DNA of 64,000 nt from Balanoglossus misakiensis (Eukaryota > Hemichordata). Below the pieces are notes generated by a model. The model saw only the letters and a program-made list of their open reading frames with translations. It searched no databases and was not told the DNA's origin. Shown here piece after piece: positions 49,256 through 61,517 of the stretch; position 1 is the stretch's first letter, and the number at the start of each line of letters is the position of its first letter. Location of the stretch: positions 9,858,001 to 9,922,000 of the forward strand of contig CM082579.2 of assembly GCA_040954595.2 (NCBI GenBank), in the 5' to 3' direction. A program made the position numbers and the translations under genes.

Positions 49256-52200
49256 TTAAGTGGTTTGATGATTGAGATATTTCTTCCTAATCGTACGTCT
49301 GACTCCACAATCATAACAGTCGGTTCCATAATTGCAGTCATCGTATTCTGAACCTGGTCCACCATCGTCACATTCGCCATCTCCTTTGTATCGGCATGTG
49401 TTCTTACACAATCCGTTGTCTGCAGAAAGATCAGAAGAGAAATGAGTACTAGTACCAAATTATTTTACATCTGGGGTGAATTCTTTCAAACTCATAGTAC
49501 TGACTAACCAACCAACAAACCAATCACCCATCCAACTAAAACAAAACCGAATGAGTCATTATCGACAAATTTTAATGTTCAAGCATTTCTTCCACTTTGC
49601 ATAATCTTGTAATGTAGATGACAATGATAGTTGTCAAAAGATTGTAACTATAGGGTACCAAGTATATACTGATTAACTGCCAATGTAGTGAATAATTTTC
49701 GCGTCAAGACGATCTTCCGATCTTGCATGAACTCACCTGTAATTGGCGCTTTTCGGGCCCCACAATCAGAACAGTCTGTTCCAAAGTCGCAATAAGCGTA
49801 CTGAGAACCCGGTCCACCATCGTCACATTCACCATCTCTGGGGTAGCGGCATGTGTTCTTACACAATCCGTCTGCAGAAAGACCAGAAGAGAAATGAGTA
49901 CTGGTGTATCGTAGAACATCGATATCGTATGTCTTGCAAGATGCACATGTAATTTTTGCCGAATTTGTTTAATGCTGACAGTTCTCCATGATTCTATCAG
50001 CAGTCGCCCAAGACTTCTTTGTCTGAATTAGGCCAGCACAGGCAATGTCACAGCAAAGCACCAAATTAATGGCGGGACATGGAGCGCCGAAGAAACGCCA
50101 TGGAAGCGCCATACATACCGAAACAACTACGCACAGTTATACAGTTCGCGAAACAATGGCTAGAATGACACAAAGTGGGTGTCGACGGTAACCAAAAAGA
50201 AGAAAAATACATGTAACTTCCGATGAAAAGTTACAAAACAGTGTCCATACAACTAAGTGCTAACTGTTCAGCGTAAAAAAAGTCCCAAACCATGTGCATG
50301 TACTTGCTGCATGAAATGGATACGGGCGCCTAGAATTTACCAAAGAGGGAAGTTCTGAGGTCTGACTTGAACTGTTTGAACGTTTCTGCTTTCCTCGATC
50401 CTACTGTAGTAAATAATTTTCACGTCAAGACGATCTTCCGATCTTGCACAAACTCACCTGTAATTGGCGGTATTCGGGCCCCACAATCAGAACAGTCTTT
50501 TCCATAATCGCACGCCTCGTATTTTGCACCAGGTCCACCATCGTCACATTCGCCATCTCTTTGGTATTGGCATGTGTCTTCGCATAGTTCTGATGCATAA
50601 AGATGAGAAGAGAAATGAGTACTGGTGTATCGGAGAACATCGGTATCATATGTCTTGCAAGATGCACATGTAATTTTTGCCGAATTTGTTTGTTACTGAA
50701 AGCTCTCCATGATTCTATCAGCAGTCGCCCAAGACTTCTTTGTCTGAATTAGCGACGCAGGCACAGGCCAGCACAGGCAATGGTCACAGCAAAGCACCAA
50801 TGGCGGGACATGGAGCGCCGAAGAAACGCCATGGAAGCGCCAGACACGCCGAAACAACTAAATAATTTTCACGTCAAGACGATCTTCCGATCTTGCACAA
50901 ACTCACCTGTAATTGGCACTTTTCGAGCCCCACAATCAGTACAGTCTTTTCCATAATCGCACGCATCGTATATTGAACCAGGTCCACCATCGTCACATCC
51001 GCCATCTCCTTGGTATTGGCATGTGTCTTCGCATAGGTCTGAAAGAGAGAGGGAGGGGGAGAGAGGAAGACGGCGAGAGAGAGAGACAGAATAATACAAC
51101 TTTGCTGATATCGACATCGTTATATTTCTAACTATCACAAGATATTCTAAGCATTACAGCCTCAGTTGACGTACCCATATTGCCCTTTCAGAGCAGACTG
51201 AAAAGCAGATATGCCCATATTCATCAGCTCAAATCCGTGGCTTTTAATATTGCAATATCTGCACAGATGTGTTGATCAACACTGTGAAATTCTTGTTCGA
51301 CTGGGAACCCTTCCAACTGTCAGAGCAGCGAAAAGTTGGCGCAGTATTTTGTCACCGTCAAAGTTGGTATTTTACCCTGTGTTTCCAATGAAAGTTACCT
51401 TCTACAGACAATTGGTATATCATTTGCCTCAGAAACATTCATGCAAACTTACCAAGAGGGGGAAGAGTAGGAGGAGGTGGAGCCCAAGTTGGGGAGATGT
51501 ACAGAAGTTTGTTCGGTGTTGACCAACGATAGCTGTTAGGTACTCGGGACAGGTCGATTTTGTTTGACTGAGCAGCATTCAACAACTCATTTTTCATCTG
51601 ATCCTGGTTTATAGACGAGTTCTCTTCTAGTATCAAAGCCGCAACACCTTAGAAAATAGGAAGCAATATGTTACATGTTACAATTAGTGTGGGTTCATTT
51701 TAGCGTCATTTGCATACAGTGGTATGCATACAGTGGTGTGCAAATAGAGCCGTCAGCATATGTAAGAAATATTAGCTTGGCCAACAAAAGCGCTAGAAAA
51801 CATTCCAAAGAAGTTATATTAAAATCACTGTTTTGCAGGTATGTGTTATCCTCAGGCGTCCAGTCATGTCCAGAGTGAAGCACCTTGGGATATATGTCAC
51901 AGACCAATCGAAATCACCCATACACGCATGCGTTATACCAGTCCAACTACATGTACAAGCCTAGAGTGACCGAGGGGACTCTTACCAGCGACGTGGGGCG
52001 CTGCCATGGAGGTTCCGCTCATTGTGTAGTAGTTGGAGTCTCCAGTGTGATACGCACTGTAGACGTCAGATCCAGGTGCCAGGATGTCGACGCAGCTGCC
52101 GTAATTGGAGTAAGAGGCTAGGCCATCACTTGACGTGGTAGCTCCCACCGTAATTGCCTGCAATTACAGCGAAAGATATTGTAATATCAAATAAGTTTCT

Positions 52201-54712
52201 ACAACACAAGAGTTTCTTTGTAAGAAATCATTTAAAGTAGCATGCGCCTCCAAAATCAACGTTTGAAACTTTTCCCCTGTTTTGCTCAAGGTATAATTAT
52301 TCTGTCTAGTTTCTTCTAACAATATATCCCGAGGGGCATACTGCCTTGATCATTTCATCCCCATTTCCCTCTTAACAGATCGTAGAAAAAATGTAGACCA
52401 AACACTGCCGTGCAAAAATAGAATCCTGCATACCTTAGGAGCAGACGCGGGAGAAACATTACACGCATCCTGAGCTTCGTTTCCAGCGGCAACAACGATG
52501 ATGTATCCGGCATCAGATAAGCGTTGGACTGCATAGTTCATTGATGAGGAAAAGCCACCACCTAAAGACATGGAAACCACCGCTGGTTTCATATTGGCGC
52601 CAGCGACTGCGTCCATAGCTGTGTGAACATACAAGTAAGATTAAAGTTAGCACCTACCGAAAATAAGCAGTAATTTCAGCTTTAATAAACGGTCTGTCAA
52701 ATGCAAAATGAAAATGTGTGTACAACACGAAAAAACAGCGCGGGAACGCTGCAGCTTGTCGGAGCTTGGCCTTTAACAAGCTGTTCACGGGGCTTTAATA
52801 AGATGCTGTCGCCAACCGAGCTTACCTGCCACAATGCCACTGGTTGACCCAGAACCCCCACAATCCAGAACACGACACGAGTATAAAGTTACACCAGGTG
52901 CAACACCAACAGTTCTTCCACCAATGGTTCCAGCGCAGTGAGTGCCGTGTCCCTGACAGTCAGCTCCCTGTGAAATGTTAATGATCATGCATGGGAAAAT
53001 GATAAGGCATACATGCAAGACTTTATGATATCAACTTGAATGCGAAGTGCAAAATTTATACCGAAGACCGCTTTACTATGTAAGATTACAGTAAGAAAAG
53101 AAAGTGACATTCTTTTTTTCTGGAATATGTCGCCTGATACGTGCCGATTTGTCCATACACAAACGCATGGTGGTGAGGTTAGGCTTTATGGTCGCATCGG
53201 ATCTGACTATGCTACCTAAACTCCAATCCAAGTAACAGAAGTAATTTATTTGATTGCGAGTTTTGGGTACAGAAATAAATAATAGTGTGTGTAGACAAAA
53301 ATATCATGAACATTATGAAAGGACTGCAATCGACTGACAGAAATGAATATTTTCGTTTAATACATGCTATTTTTCAGTACGACGCTCGGCAAATTATCAT
53401 TAGGTTACTTACATTTTTGCCATCTGAGAATGCATCGTAAAATGTACGTGCTCTTCCACCAAACTCATTGTGTGTGAAATGGATGCCAGTGTCCATTACG
53501 AAGACGTTAACGCCACTGCCATCGCCTAAATACAAGACAATAAATTCAGGAATTTATCAGTAACTATAATAGAGAGGAAAATCAACAGCCACAAATTGTG
53601 CGGGCGGATTAACATTAAAAGGTGGATATTTTATTCTTCGACAACTGTCTAAAGTAGTTGAAATAATATAGAATTCTCTATCGTGTCCTTGCGATCGGTA
53701 TAAAACTGCCCCATTCAAAATCCTATCATGACCTTTCAAAAACTATCATATGTAAATGATTTTGAAAAACAAAACAAAAAATGTTAACTTACCAACGATT
53801 GAACGATACACGTCATCCAAGGGTAGGTCAGTTTGGTCAATCCTGTCCAAACCCCAGGGTGTGCCATCTGCGTTTGTATGGACAACTTCGTCTTCTTCAA
53901 CAAATTCTACCTCGTCCATCCATCGCAGCTATGAAAGAGAGAATATTGATAATAATAACACTTCACTGGTCACAATTAAGGCAGATATATGTTTCATAAC
54001 ATGCTATTCAGTAACCGACGTCAAATTACTTGGCGTCTAATCCCGTATAATTCCTTACAAAATGACATTAATTCAAACTCATAGATACATACATAGATCC
54101 ATCCATCCATCCATCCATCCATCCATCCATCCATCCAAACCAATATCAGACTGTGTTAACACTTACAATGTGAAGTGCTGCACCAGGAACTCTGGCTACG
54201 AAACCTTTCATCAAACTTGTTATATTGATTTGGAAATCAATATGTAATCCTCTCTCTTCACTGAGTGTTTGGAATTTTTCTTCAAATTCTTCAAGCTGTT
54301 CATCAGTAAGACCATCCTTAATGAAAAAGAAAACAGATTAAAATGTTATATACGTGAAGGTCGGCAAAATACTAGGAAGCTAGAAATACGCTCTCGTAGT
54401 GTGTACATGCATAATGCACGCGTTTTAATGACACGGCGTGGCGTGTAGATATTTTTAAACACAACAAAAGCCACTTACTTTGAGTTTTACAATATATTCG
54501 TCATCTATCTTCTCCTCCCCGGCATGAAGAAGCGGAGCTTGTGTTGTACGTTTGACGAAACTGGGGCGAAATTCTCGGGCTTTCAGGTCGGCCAGGGTCT
54601 TCAGCTCGGCCAGGGTCTTCGTAATCTTGGATTTTCCAGGAAAAGCACTAGTCTGCATCAGTATTACTGCAAATATGCAGATCCAAATCGCTATGTGTCG
54701 CGATGAGGCCAT
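49256..54712 (-). CDS. S8-2: secreted proteinase-K-like protease with CDDGG modules
   Basis: Predicted 629-aa S8 protease. Twelve exons close exactly in frame: 54479-54712, 54167-54316, 53793-53928, 53413-53525, 52826-52967, 52434-52618, 51986-52157, 51453-51647, 50907-51038, 50458-50589, 49737-49871, 49256-49419 (TAA). Signal peptide [20 protein letters not shown], then an I9-type propeptide to about 150. Active-site residues are Asp185 ([10 protein letters not shown]), His218 (GHGTHCAGT), Asn305 (AAGN) and Ser370 ([11 protein letters not shown]). A proline-rich linker ([12 protein letters not shown]) leads to four CDDGG modules, one per exon, each with the pattern [21 protein letters not shown]...CxxGxDCxDCGxR. 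There is no hevein-like module. The last module is followed by a basic tail. Exon 1 is 1.7 kb from the S8-3 start, in divergent orientation within an inverted repeat, so a shared promoter is possible. Confidence 0.92.
49704..51140 (-). repeat. Tandem duplication of CDDGG exons in S8-2
   Basis: Exons at 49737-49871, 50458-50589 and 50907-51038 share near-identical 3' ends and flanking introns (for example cgtcaagacgatcttccgatcttgc downstream of each donor). The intron block gattctatcagcagtcgccc occurs at about 49991 and 50711. The modules spread by duplication of exon plus intron; all are symmetric phase-1 exons, so copies can be added without breaking the frame. Confidence 0.85.
54094..54136. 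repeat. (ATCC)n microsatellite
   Basis: A short tetranucleotide run in intron 2 of S8-2. The mirror intron of S8-3 has the complementary ATGG units near 57012-57030, marking the fading outer edge of the palindrome arms. Confidence 0.9.
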
Positions 54713-55443
54713 GGTTGCTCAGAAATTATTCACCTGGAATAGATTGACAAGAAAATGTTAGTGATCACGGCATAGGTATCTTATACCCCAAGTTCTTGGT
54801 GGTCATTCATTTTTATGCAGAGTACGATTGCAAACATGTAAATGTCGATTACATGTCGATTGTCGATTTTCCAGTTGATATTAAGACGGCATCCAAGTAA
54901 TCACGACTTGGAAAACGATTATTGATCACGCCGCCTCGATAACAAGAAGTCATGATATGGGCACTTTTCAAGCTCAGGTTTTCAAATCAAACATGTTCGA
55001 GAAAGGTTTTCTGTAAATAACACAACTTCTAAAGCAATCTTTTTGTCAGAGTCGTGCTGAATTTCGCAACGGACGCGGTAAACGTTGTTGGAATCCTAAT
55101 GAAATGGAATCGTGTTAACGTAAAAATTAAATTCATGCGACAACAGTGGTGATTAACGTTACACGCAAAACACAGGCGGGACAAGAAGATGCGAATCGAG
55201 CATTTGAATATTTGCTATACTCACCCAGTACTGGTATCGCGTGCTGTCGTTTCGGCCGGCAAAACTTTCTGATTCTTCCTTACTCCGAGACTCGCTATTT
55301 ATCTATCTTGTCCGCTTTGTTTCACGGTGTCAATTATGTCAGAAATAATTTGCATGGGTCGCAATGGGCGATACCATCAACACCTGCGTCAGTGTAAATT
55401 GATCTGACCCACAACCCCTCTTCCACATGTTGACATCTGTGGT
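54167..55443. repeat. Palindrome, left arm (partner 55720-56971)
   Basis: The left arm covers exons 1-2 and intron 1 of S8-2 and about 730 bp upstream. Mirror coordinates sum to 111138 across both exons, so there is no net indel over the coding part; a ~27-bp indel lies nearer the centre. The first exons of S8-2 and S8-3 encode the same 78 residues. The arms are separated by about 276 bp of unique spacer. Confidence 0.93.
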
Positions 55444-55719
55444 TTATTTTTTGACTTGCCTGTTTGAATGACATTTATCGATTTTTTCTACTTGCCTTTG
55501 TGACTCGCAATTATCGATCGCACTTCGCATAATTTGTTTATTTGCATTTGTATGAAAATTATTCAAATGTGTTTACTATCCGGTGTTGCGTTATTGGTGT
55601 ATTTACACCTGTTTAAAAACAATTTGGGGGTCCACAGTTCCACGGACTCATGTAAGACGAATTCCCTATCCAGGTGCACATATTGATAGGCTTACGAACA
55701 GTTATAGTGCAAAGGTGTA

Positions 55720-56971
55720 TACCACATTGTGTGATCATGTGAAAGAGGGGTTGTGGGTCAGATCAATTTACACTGGCGCAGGTGTTGATGGTATCGCCCT
55801 TTGCGACCCATGCAAATTATTTCTGACATAATTGACACCGTGAAACAAAGCGGACAAGATTGATAAATAGCGAGTCTCGGAGTAAGGAAGAATCAGAAAG
55901 TTTTGCCGGCCGAAACGACAGCACGCGAGACCAGTACTGGGTGAGTATAGCAAAGTTTCAAATGCTCGATTCGCATCTTCTTGTCCCGCCTGTGTTTTGC
56001 ATGTAACGTTAATCACCACTGTTGTCTCATGAATTTAATTTTTACGTTAACACGATTCCATTTCGTTGCTATTCCAACCACGTTTACCGCGTCCGTTGCG
56101 AAATTCAGCACGACTCTGACAACAAGATTGCTTTAGAAGTTGTGTTCCTTACAGAAATCTTTTCTCGAACATGTTTGATTTGAAAACCTGAGATGGAAAA
56201 GTGCCCATATCATGCCTTCTTGTTAACGAGGCGGCGTGATCAATAATCGTTTTCCAAGTCTTGACTACTTGGATGCCGTCTTAATATCAACTGGAAAATC
56301 GACAATCGACATGTTATCGACATTTACATGTTTGCAATCGTACTCTGCATAAATATGAGTGACTATACCGTGCTCACTAACATTTTCTTGTCAATCTATT
56401 ATAGGTGAATAATTTCTGAGCAACCATGGCCTCATCGCGACACATTGCGATTTGGATCTGCATATTTGCAGTAATACTGATGCAGACTAGTGCTTTTCCT
56501 GGAAAATCCAAGATTACGAAGACCCTGGCCGAGCTGAAGACCCTGGCCGACCTGAAAGCCCGAGAATTTCGCCCCAGTTTCGTCAAACGTACAACACAAG
56601 CTCCGCTTCTTCATGCCGGGGAGGAGAAGATAGATGACGAATATATTGTAAAACTCAAAGTAAGTGGCGTTTGTTGTGTTTAAAAATATCTACACGCCAC
56701 GCCGTGTCATTAAAACGCGTGCATTATGCATGTACACATTACGAGAGCGTATTTCTAGCTTCCTAGTATTTTGCCGACCTTCACGTATATAACATTTTAA
56801 CCTGTGTTCTTTTTCATTAAGGATGGTCTTACTAATGAACAGCTTGAAGAATTTGAAGAAAAATTCCAAGCACTCAGTGAAGAGAGAGGATTACACATTG
56901 ATTTCCAAATCAATATAACAAGTTTGATGAAAGGTTTCGTGGCCAGAGTTCCTGCTGCAGCACTTCACATT
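55720..56971. repeat. Palindrome, right arm (partner 54167-55443)
   Basis: The right arm holds the upstream region, exon 1, intron 1 and exon 2 of S8-3. The 83-codon open frames found in both arms (55146-55397 and 55768-56019) are mirror images with no family resemblance. Similarity weakens in intron 2, after a shared GTAAGTGTT donor. Confidence 0.93.
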
Positions 56972-59900
56972 GTAAGTGTTTATGCATTACATTGGTTTAT
57001 GATATTATGGTATGGATGGATGGATGGATTGATTGATTCACCAAAACGCCGAAAACCACGGGAAAAGTTCTTGTATGACATCATAGCAAATGAGGCAAAC
57101 TTTGCATTGATCGTATATCAATTGATTTTTGTTTAGCTCCGTTGGTTGGATGAAGTAGAGTTTGTTGAAGAAGACGAAGTTGTCCATGCAAACGTAGAAT
57201 GGGGTTTGGACAGGATTGACCAGGCAAACCTGCCCTTGGATAATGTTTATTCACCCGAACCACTAGGTAAGTCAGGCGCCTTTCTTGCTGTTAACCTTGC
57301 ACATATTTTGTACATCAGTGTTTGACGTCGGAAATCTGTGATTCATCTATGGCTATCTTCTTCAAGTTGCATATCTCAATTATTAACATCCGGTTATTAT
57401 ATGTACTACGTTTTTCACTCTCTCGAAATATCACTTATCATTTGAGATTCATCGTCGTTTCCGTTCGCCAGCTTCGTTAGCTAAGTGAATGTTTAACCAG
57501 GTGATTTTTGTGACTATCGGTTACTCAAATTCTTATTTTCTGTCCTTCATATAGGGGACGGTAGTGGCGTGAATGTCTTTGTATTGGATACTGGCATACG
57601 TTACTCTCACAGCGAGTTTGGCGGTAGAGCACATGCATTTTTCGATGCCTTTTCAGATGGACATAATGTAAGTTGTACTATAATGTACTATTGTTTGGGA
57701 AACATATGATCAAATGAGAATGTCTCAATTAGATTTTATGACGACCTGAAGAAACATATTTTAAGTGCATCCGTTTAAGAACTATATTTCTGTGACACAG
57801 TTTCAACTGGAACCGTTACCTCCACTGCATATTATGTTTTTATTATCAAAAATAATCTTTGTGCTGCAAAAAATGTAAATTGCAAAAAATTTCATGTCAG
57901 TTTCAAAGAATTATGTTGGTTTATAGTACATTTTCTTATAATCACAGAATACCTCGCATTGCCGAATAAAAGGGTTCGTCTGTTTTCAAAACAGTGTCGT
58001 CGTTGGCCCCTGTTTGGAGGACAAGACAATTGCGAGTCGAGAATGCACGACATTTCGGGTTATTTGATATAATTTGAGAAGATATATGCACTGATAATAT
58101 TCCTGCATATCCCATTTATCGATGACCTTATGTATTATACAGGGAAACGATTGTCACGGACATGGTACACACTGTGCTGGTACTGTTGGTGGGAATACTG
58201 TTGGTGTTGCGCCTGGTGTTACATTGTATGCGGGTCGTGTTTTGAGTTGCACTGGTGGTGGGTCAACCAGCGGCGTTGTTGCAGGTGAGTGTATAATTAT
58301 TACATCAAAATAATTGGCAAAACGAAACACTGTGATTTTCGTTGTTTTTAAGAGGTGAACGGCAAATTGAACAACGGCAAATTGAACAGTCATCCATAAC
58401 ATCCGGGTTCTCAACACTTACTCACACAGGTATGGATGCAGTCGCCGCTTCCAATAAGAAACCAGCAGTGGTCTCCATGTCGCTGGGCGGTGGAAGGTCC
58501 GAAACTTCGAATTTGGCGGTCAAACGGTTAACCGATGCTGGCTACATCGTAGTTGTTGCTGCTGGAAACTCTGATTCAGACGCCTGTTCCTATTCACCTG
58601 CTTCGGCTCCTGAGGTATTACATTTGAAGTGTGACAAAAACAATTAATAAAATATTATGATGTGTTATATGCGGTCCACGAAGAAAGGCTGTGACCGTGT
58701 GCATACTGCTTATCGAGAACACCACCATTGATCAATATCTGGGGATTTGATTTCGACCTCCGCCATTAGGGTGACTGATTACGATTTACAAACCGTGCAT
58801 GTTGAGCAGATTCAGGTCTACTGCTTTGTGAGAATTTCTTATATTTTCCCACTTTCAATATAAACATTTAATTCTCCTCATTGACTGCAGTACATGGCCA
58901 AACTAAAACACAACACTTTTTGTGTTACAGGCAATTACAGTGGGAGCAACCGAATCGGATGATGATTTAGCTCCGTATTCTAATTACGGCAGCTGCGTTA
59001 ATATTCTGGCACCCGGAAGTGACGTCAGGAGTGCTTCCTACATTGGGGACTCCAGCTACACCACTATGAGCGGGACCTCGATGGCAACTCCTCATGTTGC
59101 GGGTAAGAGTGTCTTGATGTATTCTGAGGATACGCTCTAAGCAAATCTACGTTTAGCTCAATCAAACACAGTAAATGTTAATTAATGAAATGATGAATGT
59201 ATTAAAGGGCGACGATCGTCTTGTGCGCATGTGCCAAACCATAGACTCTGGTTAAAAAAAAATTGCATACAGTCAATGTCGTAAGGTAGAGTGCTGTCCT
59301 GGCGGCGACTGTAGTCTGTGTCGAATATCTGAAATAGACAGCAAAGGCCAACATTTAAGTCCACTTATACGATGTGCAGGAAGTATGAAAGGAAGAGAAG
59401 GCAGTACACAATTTTAATGCGTCGAACGCAAAATTTGCAGAACATTTTGATTGGACGTAATGTTTGAACACATGAAATTACGTAAATGCGCATAAGACGA
59501 CCAAATCATCATCACCAGAAGTTCTTCACTGAACGCCATGCAACAGGCAGTAAGCACCTTACAATCGTCTGCTCTTACCCATTGATGTCAACTGCGGGAC
59601 TCGTGTGTCTTTTAGATTATCTGTTCATGTAATATTATTCACTCTATTTCCTAAAGGTGTTGCCGCCCTGCTGCTTGAAGCGGACCCGTCTCTCACACAA
59701 ACGGCGATGTTAACCAAATTGGTGGACACTGCCCAAACAGGAAAAATTGACATGTCCCGAGTGCCTCCGAGTGGGAGAATTTCAACACCGAATAAGCTTC
59801 TAAATATTGCCCCAAATGGTGAGTTGACTTATGGGTTGTTTTAATTGAAGCCCCTTAATACTTCATAGAAAGGGAAATGCTCAATTTGGACTCCATCAAG

Positions 59901-61038
59901 TCAAGTGTAATAAAGTACATTGGGCTTTACCATAGGAGGTGGCAGGCACCCGCACATCTGATGGCCGATGAACGAAAGAGCGCCGGCACACCACTGAAAT
60001 TTAAGTCAAATGTACATCTTTACAGTCTCTTGATTCTTTGCGCATTTTCTTAGTACCTTTACCAGAAAAGAACTGGCGGGACGATCTCAGGTGCGGACCG
60101 AACTATCCTCTTGCCAATGGCGGTCCAGCAAAATGTGACCCTGATGGTATCTATCCTTGTTGTTCACCTTATGCCTGGTGTGGTAACACTGCGGCTCACT
60201 GCACATGCTCTCAATGCATAGACTACAGACGTGAGTATAATTAATTTTTCATTCTCGCATTCTATTGTTACAACAGGAATGGAGCGTTTTGTCATATCTG
60301 TGCAGCAATAGTGTGATTGGGTACAATTTTTAGAAGCCTACACGTATGTTCTGAACTGTTATACGTACGGCCTATGCCATGTATACATGCATATTGCCCC
60401 ACACGACGAGTTAAATCACGTTTTTTTTTAATTGGAGGCCTTTACTTCATTGTATTGGAAATGCTTAATTCGAACACCAGGTGTAGTCAAGTACATTCGG
60501 TTTTACCGTAGAACATAGCAGCCACCCATACATCCGATGAGTGTTGATCGAAAGAGCACCGGCACACCACTGAAATTTAAGTCAAATGTACATCTTTACA
60601 GTCTCTTGATTCTTTGCGCATTTTCTTAGTACCTTTACCAGAAAAGAACTGGCGGGACGATCTCAGGTGCGGACCGAACTATCCTCTTGCCAATGGCGGT
60701 CCAGCAAAATGTGACCCTGATGGTATCTATCCTTGTTGTTCACCTTATGCCTGGTGTGGTAACACTGCGGCTCACTGCACGTGCTCTAAATGCATAGACT
60801 ACAGACGTGAGTATAATTAATTTACCATTCTCGCATTCTATTGTTACAACAGGAATGGAGCATTTTGACACAACTGTGCAGCAATACTGTGATTGGGTAC
60901 AATTTTTAGAAGCCTACACGTATGTTCTGAACTATCTAAGGCCTATGCATGCATGCATGCATACATACATATAGACACATAATGTACCGTAATACTCTTA
61001 ACAGTACGAAAATAATCTTTCCTTTCGCCCCAGACTGA
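56426..61038 (+). CDS. S8-3: secreted proteinase-K-like serine protease
   Basis: Predicted 548-aa S8 protease. Exons: 56426-56659, 56822-56971, 57137-57266, 57555-57667, 58143-58284, 58430-58614, 58931-59102, 59657-59818, 60054-60230, 60630-60806, then a stop two bases into the next exon (61036-61038). All phases join. Signal peptide and propeptide start are identical to S8-2. The active site is complete: Asp183 ([10 protein letters not shown]), His216 (GHGTHCAGT), Asn303 (AAGN), Ser368 ([11 protein letters not shown]). Two nearly identical hevein-like modules follow ([15 protein letters not shown] in each; they differ at one residue, SQC against SKC). From exon 3 on it resembles S8-1 ([11 protein letters not shown], no DGTP insertion), so it is a mosaic. 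If exon 10 is not spliced, the protein would instead end DYRREYN. Confidence 0.92.
60001..60840 (+). repeat. Tandem duplication of the hevein-like exon in S8-3
   Basis: The exon at 60054-60230 with flanking intron is repeated at 60630-60806, an offset of 576 bp, with almost no differences. The repeat includes the upstream acceptor region and the start of the downstream intron. It is clearly recent. Confidence 0.93.
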
Positions 61039-61195
61039 CCGTTACAGAGGAGATGGTGATTGCGATGACGGTGAACCAGACTCGGATTACAGCTATACAG
61101 TGAACCGACTGTGGACCCCGACCTCCACTGTGAATCAGCCTTCAGTGAAACTCACAAGGGAAGATGAACATCAGTCGCGGTGTATGCATGAACAA
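61034..61195 (+). pseudogene. Relic CDDGG-module exon of S8-3
   Basis: Behind the acceptor at 61032-61033 a displaced frame reads YRGDGDCDDGEPDSDYSYTV, a clear but decayed CDDGG module that has lost its first Cys pair and its DCxDCG end. In the spliced phase (one base carried over) the exon gives His followed by TGA at 61036-61038. The block accgactgtggacccc and the following tcagtgaaactca match the S8-1 relic at 10399-10467, showing common descent. Confidence 0.65.
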
Positions 61196-61420
61196 TGACA
61201 ATACATGTAGATTACGATTTTTGACTTTTTCATCTTTTTTTTCTGTTGCTCAAAAGTATTGCGAATACAACTTTTGAATTAAGCTACCGCCTTGTGTGGC
61301 TATCGTTGGAATTTGTATTATAAAAAAATAAACCTAGTAATTACTAGTAATGTTTAAGTATTGGTATATTGTTGTTGTATTGATACACTTCATTCTTGCG
61401 CCCAGTGGTTACAAACTTAC
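61196..61420. other. S8-3 3' flank, AT-rich
   Basis: This stretch lies between the relic exon and the STAND-like first exon on the opposite strand. AAATAAA-type signals near 61325-61332 could polyadenylate S8-3 transcripts. Nothing else was recognised. Confidence 0.4.
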
Positions 61421-61517
61421 ACAAACGCTGTGCAGTCGCCGATGTCGGGTGTTTTCTGCCCGCCTGTGTGTTCTCGCCCTCCACGGTCGACTTTGTGCCC
61501 GAACAACCATTCCCCAT
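61421..61517 (-). pseudogene. Copy of the STAND gene first exon (MGNGCSG)
   Basis: On the minus strand the frame from ATG at 61515-61517 begins MGNGCSGTKSTVEGENT, sharing the myristoylation-type start MGNGCSG with the STAND gene at 48136. It reaches a GTAAGT donor at 61415-61420 after 97 bp. The upstream DNA (61518-61680) also resembles the STAND upstream region. Beyond MGNGCSG the residues differ and the exon phase differs (1 rather than 0). No further STAND exons are visible below it, where S8-3 lies. It could be a fragment left by duplication or the first exon of a short diverged gene. Confidence 0.5.

Noticed and set aside
55146-56019. Pair of mirror 83-codon open frames in the palindrome arms
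   Set aside because: The two frames are identical by virtue of the inverted repeat. There is no start context, homology or splice support.
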